From: DAOMOP01 sp035444405
GTDB lineage: Bacteria > Pseudomonadota > Gammaproteobacteria > Burkholderiales > Rhodocyclaceae
Direction of reading: 5' to 3'
DNA: 16,250 bases
Assembly: GCA_035444405.1 (NCBI GenBank)
Contig: DAOMOP010000081.1
Coordinates: 1 to 16,250 of the forward strand
The notes below the pieces were generated by a model. The model made no database searches, was not told the origin of the DNA, and saw only the letters and a program-made list of their open reading frames with translations. Every line of letters begins with the position of its first letter. Position 1 is the first letter of the stretch. Both the position numbers and the translations under genes were made by a program. Shown here in pieces: positions 1 to 6,162 of this stretch.

Positions 1-403
1 GGTAGCGCGACAGGTCGCGCTGCTCCTCGAGGCGGATCTGCACGCTGTCGAGGATCGAGCGCATCGACGCGGGCGTGAGGTGCAGCTTGCCCCGCTCGCG
101 GCTGGAGAGCACGCGCGACATCGGCGCGAGCAGCACCGGACGCACGATTTGCGGCTGATCGGGGTCGGCCCGGTAGAAACTCTCGATCCACACCACTTCG
201 CGCTGCAGGCGCCAGACCTGGCGCAGGTTGACGGCGATGCCGATCGCGAGCACGAACAGGATGACGCTGTTGAACTCGACATTGGCCATGAAGGCGTGCT
301 TGAGCTGCGGTACCAGCGCCGCCGCCAGTGCGGCCACCAGTGCCAGGAAAACGCCCATCCACGTGGTCACATGCAGGGGCTTGGTAAACTCCTTGCGTTC
401 CAT
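1..403 (-). CDS. MotA/TolQ/ExbB-type proton channel family protein, N-terminal part (cut by window edge)
   Basis: This open frame starts at the ATG whose complement is 401-403 and is still open at base 1, so only 134 N-terminal residues are visible. A GAGGA ribosome site lies about 9 bases before the start. A short basic N-terminus is followed by two hydrophobic stretches at about residues 13-32 and 44-60, then a soluble stretch that ends IRLEEQRDLSRY. From memory of the family, that ending sits just before the conserved membrane region of a MotA/TolQ/ExbB-like group, where it continues into a glycine-rich helix. I infer a subunit of a proton-driven inner-membrane motor or energiser. The diagnostic channel domain lies outside the window, so the family call rests on the N-terminal pattern and is moderate. 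The partner (often an OmpA-like protein) would be further left. Confidence 0.6.
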   Translation of the reverse strand, partial: MERKEFTKPLHVTTWMGVFLALVAALAAALVPQLKHAFMANVEFNSVILFVLAIGIAVNLRQVWRLQREVVWIESFYRADPDQPQIVRPVLLAPMSRVLSSRERGKLHLTPASMRSILDSVQIRLEEQRDLSRY

Positions 404-473
404 CCGCTCGATTCCTCGTCGACCGCCGGGCGCCTGGCCCGGGTCCGGTCCGCTTGTTCGGAAGCACTTGCGA

Positions 474-499
474 AAATCCGGCACGCGAACGCCGGATTT
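474..499. repeat. Perfect 9-bp inverted repeat, 8-base loop
   Basis: AAATCCGGC (474-482) is followed by an 8-base loop and its exact complement GCCGGATTT (491-499). Read on the minus strand the right arm runs into TTTT, so it resembles a weak intrinsic terminator or attenuator in the leader of the MotA-like gene, about 70 bases before its start. It could equally be an operator. The symmetry is seen directly; the role is unknown. Confidence 0.5.
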
Positions 500-518
500 C
501 CAGCAACATCGTGCCGAC

Positions 519-549
519 TTCGGTTTGAATCGTGCAGAGTCTAACCGAA
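519..549. repeat. Perfect 7-bp inverted repeat, 17-base spacer
   Basis: TTCGGTT (519-525) and AACCGAA (543-549) are exact complements separated by 17 bases. Arms spaced like this suit a dimeric regulator better than an RNA hairpin. It lies in the same divergent gap as the 474-499 repeat. A chance match is quite possible. Confidence 0.3.
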
Positions 550-813
550 ATGGGCACGTTTGCTGAGGGGATATCGCGCGTACACGCGTGGCGCCGTGTC
601 GCCTGGCGGCCCGCGTCCGCACCGGAGCGCTCGCCTCGTTCGCAGGGTCCGGTGGGGCCTCTGCGGTGACCCGGGTGCACACCCTGTCGAACCGCAACCG
701 GCGCGCCGTTGTCCCTCAATCGGGAATGCCGCTTTGCACGGGGGCGGGTGCGGCGACGGCGCGCCGTAACGTGCTCCGCTCCGGATGCAGTCGAACTTTC
801 GGGAGGTGTTTCG

Positions 814-1959
814 ATGATGTCGTTTCGTGCCGTTGCCCGTACCGGGCTCGTTGCCGTGCTGTTCGCGTCGATGATGCTCGCCGGCGCGCTCCGCGCCGAC
901 GTCGTGGCCGAATCGCAGCTCGGACCGATACGCGTGGTCACCGTGGCCGACGGTTTCGAGATTCCCTGGGGGCTCGCCTTCCTGCCCGATGGACACCTGC
1001 TCGTGACCGAACGGCCGGGACGCATGCGCGTGGTGTCGCCGGACGGCCGCGTGTCGGCGCCGCTGGACGGTGTGCCCGCGGTCCACGCGCAAGGGCAGGG
1101 CGGCTTGCTCGATGTCGTCGTCGGCCCGGATTTCGCCCAGGACCGGCGCATCTATTTCTCGTACGCGCAGCCGACCGCGCGCGGTGCGCGCACGGCGGTC
1201 GCGAGCGCCGTGCTCGACGTCGATGCGCTGCGGCTTACCGACCTGAAGCCCGTGTTCGCGCAGAGCGAGGATCCGTCCGGGCGCCACCACTGGGGCTCGC
1301 GGCTCGTCTTCGGCACCGACGGCGCGCTGTTCGTGACGCTCGGAGACCGCTTCTTCCATCGCGATCGCGCGCAACAGCTCGACAATCATCTGGGCAAGGT
1401 CGTGCGGATCAACACCGACGGCAGCGTGCCGGCCGACAATCCGTTCGTGATGCGCGACGAGGCGCTGCCCGAGATCTGGTCCTACGGGCATCGCAACGTG
1501 CAGGGCGCGGCGCTGCATCCGCGGACCGGTGTGTTGTGGACGCACGAGCACGGACCGCAAGGCGGCGACGAGGTCAATGTCGGCAAGGCCGGAGCGAACT
1601 ACGGCTGGCCGGTGATCACCTACGGCCGCGAGTACGTGAGCGGTGCACGCATCGGCGAGGGGACCGAGCGCGCCGATGTCGAAGGGCCGGTGCATCACTG
1701 GGTGCCGTCGATCGCGCCATCGGGCATGGCGTTCTATACCGGCGACGAGTTCCCGGAATGGCGCGGAAGCCTCTTCGTCGGCGCTCTGGCCGGGCGGCTG
1801 CTGGTGCGCCTGACGCTCGACGGCGATGCTGTCGTCGGCGAGGAGCGCCTGCTCGGGGCGCTCGGAAGCCGCATCCGCGACGTGCGCCAGGGCCCGGACG
1901 GCAGGCTTTACCTGCTCGACGAGAGCGAAGGGCGCATCCTGCGGCTCGAGCGCCCCTGA
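814..1959 (+). CDS. PQQ-dependent aldose sugar dehydrogenase (YliI/Asd family), exported
   Basis: This 381-residue protein belongs to the soluble glucose/sorbosone dehydrogenase family of beta-propellers, which oxidise the C1 hydroxyl of aldoses in the periplasm with PQQ as cofactor. A signal peptide covers about residues 1-28, ending ALRA before D29. Family landmarks are IPWGLAFLPDGHLLVTERPG (50-69), RHHWGSRLVFGTDGALFVTLGDR (157-179), SYGHRNVQGAALHP (223-236) and THEHGPQGGDEVN (243-255), then GANYGWPVITYGREY (260-274). The length is normal. The frame is open further upstream to 709, but I chose 814 because GGGAGGTG sits 5 bases before it and the signal peptide begins there. No PQQ synthesis genes are in the window, so the cofactor must be made elsewhere or taken up. 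The family call is firm; the sugar substrate is not visible. Confidence 0.92.
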   Translation: MMSFRAVARTGLVAVLFASMMLAGALRADVVAESQLGPIRVVTVADGFEIPWGLAFLPDGHLLVTERPGRMRVVSPDGRVSAPLDGVPAVHAQGQGGLLDVVVGPDFAQDRRIYFSYAQPTARGARTAVASAVLDVDALRLTDLKPVFAQSEDPSGRHHWGSRLVFGTDGALFVTLGDRFFHRDRAQQLDNHLGKVVRINTDGSVPADNPFVMRDEALPEIWSYGHRNVQGAALHPRTGVLWTHEHGPQGGDEVNVGKAGANYGWPVITYGREYVSGARIGEGTERADVEGPVHHWVPSIAPSGMAFYTGDEFPEWRGSLFVGALAGRLLVRLTLDGDAVVGEERLLGALGSRIRDVRQGPDGRLYLLDESEGRILRLERP

Positions 1960-2010
1960 GCGGCCGGGCCGCGGCGCCGGATCGATTGACGCCGGGGCGG
2001 CGGCAGCCGG

Positions 2011-2445
2011 TCAGCCTGCGGTCGCGGCGGCCTTGTCGTGGAATGCCTGCGGCAGCGGGGCGATCTTGCGTCGCGCGTAGTCGAAGAACACGATGCCCGT
2101 CTTGCCGCGCGCCACGTCGCGGCCGCTCGCCTTGTCGCGGATGCGATAGACGAGATCGCAGCCGTACTTGTTGAATTCGTGCGCGCCCATGGCGATGACC
2201 AGCGTCTCGCCGTGGACGGCTTCGGAAAGATACTGGATTGCCGCGTCGGCGATGACGATGCCGACCCCTTCGACGTCGGTCTGCGTGTAGCCGAGCGACT
2301 GGAAAAAGCGCTGGCGCGCCTCCGAGACGAGGGTCAGCAGCTGTGCGTTGTCGACGTGGCCGGCCTCGTTGATATGGCCGACATAGACCTGCAGTTCGGT
2401 CGAGAACGCGAGCGTGGGCGGAACGTCGATGGTGATGCGGGGCAT
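2011..2445 (-). CDS. Acyl-CoA thioesterase-like protein (4HBT hot-dog fold)
   Basis: This 144-residue protein has the size and pattern of 4-hydroxybenzoyl-CoA thioesterase-type hot-dog proteins, which hydrolyse acyl-CoA thioesters in the cytoplasm. The signature is YVGHINEAGHVDNAQLLTLV (21-40), followed by SEARQRFF at 41-48, which matches the family's GHVNNA-plus-helix block. The usual catalytic Asp ahead of GH appears shifted or replaced here (H24, N26, E27), so the exact nucleophile cannot be assigned by eye. The beta-strand stretch IQYLSEAVHGETLVIAMGA (70-88) also fits. The frame extends upstream to 2652, but that extra part looks non-coding, so I start at the Met of MPRITIDV. The ribosome site there is weak. 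It is convergent with the sugar dehydrogenase, 51 bases apart. The acyl substrate is unknown. Confidence 0.82.
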   Translation of the reverse strand: MPRITIDVPPTLAFSTELQVYVGHINEAGHVDNAQLLTLVSEARQRFFQSLGYTQTDVEGVGIVIADAAIQYLSEAVHGETLVIAMGAHEFNKYGCDLVYRIRDKASGRDVARGKTGIVFFDYARRKIAPLPQAFHDKAAATAG

Positions 2446-2593
2446 GGGCTGTCGTGTCGGGCTGGTCGTCGGGATGTACGGGGCGCGCCGCGCAGGGTAG
2501 CGATTTGTGGGCGCAAGGGCAATTGCCGCTTGGAACGTCGCTGCTCGGGCGGCACGGGCGCTCGGGCGATGTGTGTTCGCGAGCGCCTGCTGG

Positions 2594-2607
2594 CTGACGA
2601 TCGTCAG
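2594..2607. promoter_or_regulatory. Perfect 14-bp palindrome, possible operator
   Basis: CTGACGATCGTCAG is a complete palindrome with no spacer. It lies between the divergent thioesterase and Na/Pi symporter genes, 84 bases before the symporter start. Placement suits a regulator site for either gene, but it does not match a Pho box and no family is recognised. Confidence 0.3.
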
Positions 2608-2690
2608 GTGCGGCCCATCGTCCGCAACGCATGCCGACGTTTCGGCGCGCACGGTGAGGAGGCGGGCTACCGAGTGGATGGAATGAAGTC

Positions 2691-4499
2691 ATGTCGATCG
2701 CGATGATCCTGACCTTCTTCGGCGGCGTGGGTCTTTTTCTGCTCGGCATGCGGCTGATGACCGACGGCTTGAAGGTGGCTGCCGGTGATGCCCTGAGGGG
2801 CATGCTCGCGCGCGGCACGGCGACGACCGGTCGGGGCATTCTGTCGGGCATGCTGATCACGGCGATGGTGCAGTCCTCGACCGCGGTGATCATCGCCAGC
2901 ATCGGCTTCGTCAACGCGGGGCTGATGAGCCTGTTCCAGTCGGTCGGCGTGATCATAGGCAGCAACATCGGCACGACCGCGACCAGCTGGCTCGTCGCGC
3001 TGGTCGGTCTGAAGGTCGATGTGCAGTCGTTCGCGCTGCCTGCGATCGCGCTGGGGATGGCGCTGCGCGTGAGCAGCCGCGGCACGCGCCGCGGCGCGTT
3101 CGGCGACGCGCTGACCGGCTTCGGCGTCTTCTTTCTCGGCATCGGCGTACTGCGCGACACCTTCGTCGATGTCGAGGATCTTTTCGCGCTCGATCGGCTC
3201 GCCGACGGCACCATCGCAAGTCTGCTCGTGTTCGTCGTGATCGGCATCGTGTTGACGGTGCTGATGAACGCGTCGAGCGCGGCCCTGGCCGTGACGCTGA
3301 CGGCCGCCAGCAGTGGCATGATTCCGCTTTCGGCGGCTGCGGCGATGGTGATCGGCGCGAACATCGGAACGACTTCGACCGCGCTGTTCGCGGTGATCGG
3401 CGCCACCTCCAATGCCAAGCGCGTGGCACTGGCGCTGACCATCATCAACGGCGTGACCGGCGTCGCGGCGTTCGCGATCCTGCCGTTGCTGCTCGCGGTC
3501 AGTACCTGGGTGGCGCGCAGTGTCGGCCTCGATGCGACTCCGGCGACGGTGCTGGCGGTGTTCCATACGGCTACCAAACTCACCGGCACCGCCATCATGT
3601 GGCCGATCACGCCGTGGCTGGTGCGTGGCCTGCAACGCCTGTTCGCGACCGCCGACATCGACGAGGCGCGGCCGCGCTTTCTCGACGCGAACGTCGCCGG
3701 CACGCCCATTCTCGCGCTCGAGGCGCTGGACAAGGAGCTCGCGCGCATCGGCGACATCGCGCGGCGTGCCGCGCAGGGCGCGATCAGCGCGGAAGGGTCG
3801 TCACACGAATGGCTGGAGAAGGATCGTGCCACCGTGGACCAGCTGGCACTCGCGGTCGGGCACTTCAGCAACCGCGTCGCCCGTAGCAACGACATCTCGG
3901 AGGCCATCGCCGACGCTTTCGCCAACGGCGTACGGGTGACCCAGTACTACGACGACGTGCTGACCCGGGCGCTCGAGATCAGTCGCATCCATCGCACTCG
4001 CCAGGCCGACATCGGTGATGCCGCGCTCGCCGCGGCGATCGCGGACTTCAAGCGGAGCGCGAGCGTGCTGATCGACGGTGCCGATGCCGGGCGCGAGGAC
4101 TTTCGGCCGAAGGCGCTGCGCAAGGCGCAAAAGGCCTGCGAGGAGGCCTACCAGGACCTCAAGCGCCGCCTGCTGTTCGCGGGCACGGTCGGCACGATAC
4201 CGGTGCGCCACATGGTCGCGCGGCTAGACGAGCTGTCGGACATCCGCCGCATTCTCGACCAGGTGACCAAGGCTGCGCTCTATACGCGCAAACTCCACAA
4301 GGTGCTGCGTGGGCGCGATCGCAACGGCGGCGACGATGACGAGGCCGAGAGCGAATCCGGACCAGGCGCGGACGAGACGCGTGCGGCAGGGGGAGAGCGG
4401 AATCGGAGCGCGCACGACGACGCCCCGGCGGCGCCCGAATCGGCCGGTCCGGGCACCGGCGAGGCGACCACGCACGACGAGCCGACTACTCGACCGTGA
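2691..4499 (+). CDS. Na+/phosphate symporter family protein with PhoU-like C-terminal domain
   Basis: This 602-residue membrane protein matches the Na/Pi cotransporter II-related family, which takes up or exports phosphate with sodium across the inner membrane. The first inverted-topology repeat carries MVQSSTAVIIASIGFVNAGL (59-78) and GSNIGTTATS (90-99). The second carries MNASSAALAVTLTAASSGMI (192-211) and GANIGTTSTAL (222-232). Around eight hydrophobic segments lie between residues 5 and 310. From about 340 to 540 the sequence is helical and charged (ALEALDKELARIGDIARRAA), as in the PhoU-like domain fused to many family members. The last 60 residues are Asp/Glu/Gly/Ala-rich and look disordered. 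In the second repeat the expected QSSS-type motif reads NASS. The ATG at 2691 has only a weak ribosome site, and the stronger GTGAGGAGG at 2653 is too far away. The gene overlaps the convergent DUF4399 gene by 14 bases. Confidence 0.9.
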   Translation: MSIAMILTFFGGVGLFLLGMRLMTDGLKVAAGDALRGMLARGTATTGRGILSGMLITAMVQSSTAVIIASIGFVNAGLMSLFQSVGVIIGSNIGTTATSWLVALVGLKVDVQSFALPAIALGMALRVSSRGTRRGAFGDALTGFGVFFLGIGVLRDTFVDVEDLFALDRLADGTIASLLVFVVIGIVLTVLMNASSAALAVTLTAASSGMIPLSAAAAMVIGANIGTTSTALFAVIGATSNAKRVALALTIINGVTGVAAFAILPLLLAVSTWVARSVGLDATPATVLAVFHTATKLTGTAIMWPITPWLVRGLQRLFATADIDEARPRFLDANVAGTPILALEALDKELARIGDIARRAAQGAISAEGSSHEWLEKDRATVDQLALAVGHFSNRVARSNDISEAIADAFANGVRVTQYYDDVLTRALEISRIHRTRQADIGDAALAAAIADFKRSASVLIDGADAGREDFRPKALRKAQKACEEAYQDLKRRLLFAGTVGTIPVRHMVARLDELSDIRRILDQVTKAALYTRKLHKVLRGRDRNGGDDDEAESESGPGADETRAAGGERNRSAHDDAPAAPESAGPGTGEATTHDEPTTRP

Positions 4500-4932
4500 T
4501 GGTGATGCGCTCCGACACGACCGGCGGGTCGTGTGGAACGTGCAGGTGATCGCCGAGCAGAAGCTGCAGCTCGTGTTTGCCCGGTGGCAGATCGACGCGC
4601 GTTTCGGTCTGCCCGGCGCCGAAGTGGATGTGCTGCTCGCCGGCCGGCACCGGTTGGTCCATCGGCGGCAGCGGAGCGTTGACGATCAGGTGATGGTGGC
4701 CGGTGCGCGGGGCTTCGACACCCGCCGGGGCGACGCCCATGCCGCGCAGACCGAAACGCACCGCCACGGGACTGCTTACGGTGGCGCCGTCGGTCGGAGT
4801 GATGAAGTACAGCTCGACGCCTTCGGGAGCGGGCGTCGAGCCGGCGAAGGCCGGCGCTGCGACCGCCAACGTCGCGGCCAACAGTGCCGCGGCCAGTGGT
4901 CTGCACGAGTGTCGGGCAAATGAGCGGAGCAT
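4486..4932 (-). CDS. Exported DUF4399 domain protein
   Basis: This 148-residue protein has a clear signal peptide at residues 1-30 (basic start, then an Ala/Leu-rich core ending APAFA). The mature part begins with GVELYFITPTDGATVSSPV and continues with a His-rich block: TGHHHLIVNAPLP (78-90), GEQHIHFGAGQTE (98-110), PGKHELQLLLGDHLHVPHDP (117-136). This is the DUF4399 pattern. The family has no proven function that I can name; the conserved histidines suggest a metal-binding periplasmic beta-sandwich, which is inference. An upstream GTG at 4959 also keeps the frame open, but AGGAGA sits 7 bases before the ATG at 4932 and the signal peptide starts there. It lies 131 bases downstream of the peroxiredoxin gene on the same strand and may be co-transcribed with it. 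Confidence 0.88.
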   Translation of the reverse strand: MLRSFARHSCRPLAAALLAATLAVAAPAFAGSTPAPEGVELYFITPTDGATVSSPVAVRFGLRGMGVAPAGVEAPRTGHHHLIVNAPLPPMDQPVPAGEQHIHFGAGQTETRVDLPPGKHELQLLLGDHLHVPHDPPVVSERITITVE

Positions 4933-5063
4933 GACAGGTTCTCCTCGGTGGGGCGTCACGTAGCGGGATTCGGCATCCGATCGGGCAGGGTGACGGTGGC
5001 TGCGGTCACGGTGTCGGAATCACCGCGCATCGGTGGGGGCCACCCGCGCGGCGCGTTCGATGC

Positions 5064-5723
5064 TCAGCGGGGCTGCGGCACGATGCGCAGGTAAGGCTTG
5101 GGAGCCTTCCATCCGTCGGGGAATTTCTCCTTGGCCTCGGCGTCGGAAACGGCCGGCACGATGATCACGTCTTCGCCCTGCTTCCAGTTCACCGGCGTGG
5201 CGACCTTGTGCCGTGCGGTCAGCTGGACCGAGTCGAGCAGGCGCAGCACTTCGTCGAAATTGCGCCCGGAGCTCATCGGATAGGTGAGCATCGCCTTGAT
5301 CTTCTTGTCCGGACCGATCACGAATACCGAGCGGACGGTCTGGTTGTCGGCCGCGGTACGGCCCTCGGCGCTGCCGCTGGCGTTCGGGTGCAGCATGTCG
5401 TAGAGCTTGGCGACCTTCAGGTCGTGGTCGCCGATCATCGGATAGTTCGGTGCCTGGCCCTGCGTCTCCTCGATGTCCTTGGACCATCGGACATGGTCCT
5501 CGACCGAGTCGACGCTCAAGCCGATGATCTTGCAGTTGCGCTTGTCGAACTCGGGCTTGAGCCGCGCCATGTAGCCGAGCTCGGTGGTGCATACGGGCGT
5601 GAAATCCTTCGGGTGCGAGAACAGGATGGCCCAGCCGTCGCCGATCCATTCATGGAAGCGGATCGCGCCCTGCGTGGTTTCGGCCGTGAAATCGGGGGCC
5701 TCGTCGCCAATGTGAAGTGACAT
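5064..5723 (-). CDS. 1-Cys peroxiredoxin (Prx6 class)
   Basis: This 219-residue cytoplasmic enzyme reduces hydrogen peroxide and organic peroxides through a single peroxidatic cysteine. The active site HPKDFTPVCTTE (37-48) contains the P-x3-T-x2-C motif with C45 peroxidatic, and R131 in NQTVRSVFVIGP is the conserved arginine. The long C-terminal part (TPVNWKQGEDVIIVP, 176-190, then a KEKFPDGWKAPKPYLR-type block at 198-213) is typical of the Prx6 class, and the length is normal. No resolving cysteine in the 2-Cys position is seen; C64 is the only other Cys. The start is supported by AGGAGA about 7 bases upstream. The thiol donor is not known, but a thioredoxin-like protein and a glutathione-dependent reductase are coded 3-5 kb away. 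The upstream region is shared with the divergent FecR/DUF6600 gene. Confidence 0.95.
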   Translation of the reverse strand: MSLHIGDEAPDFTAETTQGAIRFHEWIGDGWAILFSHPKDFTPVCTTELGYMARLKPEFDKRNCKIIGLSVDSVEDHVRWSKDIEETQGQAPNYPMIGDHDLKVAKLYDMLHPNASGSAEGRTAADNQTVRSVFVIGPDKKIKAMLTYPMSSGRNFDEVLRLLDSVQLTARHKVATPVNWKQGEDVIIVPAVSDAEAKEKFPDGWKAPKPYLRIVPQPR

Positions 5724-6162
5724 CTGCCATCTCCTGTCGAAGTTGAAGTGGGGGTGGGGGTGAGTCGGGCCGGTGCGGGCGGCTGCGCAAGGTTTGCGGC
5801 AGCGCGGGCGCATCTGCAGCCCGGTCGGAACCGCGGCCGGATGCGCTCGGTGCGCCGCGGCGAACCTTCGCGCGGCCGCGGTCCTCTTGTATAGCAAACG
5901 AAAGCGCCGGCCGACAGCTGCGTGCCCGGGCCGCAGCCCCCGATCGGCTGCGCCGATCGACGGCCCCGGTCCCGACGGCCCGCCCACGGCTGCCCGCCGC
6001 AATTGAATGCAGATGTGCGGGCGTCATCGAGGCGTCGCATCGCGGCGTTGAATCTTCAGGGAGTTCGAAGCCTCGGCCGCCGCCGCTGCGGCCGCCCGCC
6101 GGTGCGCGGCGAGCTCGCCCTGCGACAGGGGGGCTGCGACCGTACCGGAAGGAGTCGCTGTC
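5724..6162. other. 439-base divergent intergenic region, no gene recognised
   Basis: This lies between the peroxiredoxin (minus) and the FecR/DUF6600 gene (plus). The only A+T-richer spot is near 5887-5896 (TTGTATAGCA), which could be part of a -10 element on either strand, but I found no good -35 partner and no recognisable OxyR site. The short open frames here give low-complexity Arg/Pro/Ala translations and I do not call them. An AAGGAG ribosome site just before 6163 belongs to the plus-strand gene. Confidence 0.5.

Larger units (their letters stand above)
404..813. other. 410-base divergent intergenic region with two inverted repeats
   Basis: This gap separates the minus-strand MotA-like gene from the plus-strand sugar dehydrogenase, so it should hold promoters for both. 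I see no convincing gene in it. Short open frames here have Arg/Pro/Gly-rich translations of the kind that random high-GC DNA gives. Two inverted repeats, at 474-499 and 519-549, lie in the half nearer the MotA-like gene and are listed separately. I could not find a confident sigma-70 -35/-10 pair on either strand. Confidence 0.5.

Noticed and set aside
541..1698. Minus-strand open frame of 385 codons opposite the sugar dehydrogenase
   Set aside because: Arg/His-rich antisense translation with no family signature; the plus strand gives a complete PQQ-dehydrogenase-like protein.
1960..1972. GC-rich symmetric stretch after the dehydrogenase stop as an intrinsic terminator
   Set aside because: The stem is short with almost no loop and no T run follows on either strand.
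1616..3925. Long open frame (769 codons) on the minus strand across the dehydrogenase, thioesterase and symporter genes
   Set aside because: It runs over three recognisable genes in another frame and its translation is Ser/Ala/Arg-rich without motifs; a codon-bias shadow.
5884..5900. TTGTATAGCA as an OxyR site or promoter for the peroxiredoxin
   Set aside because: Only one ATAG-like half element is present and no -35 box lies at a normal distance on either strand.
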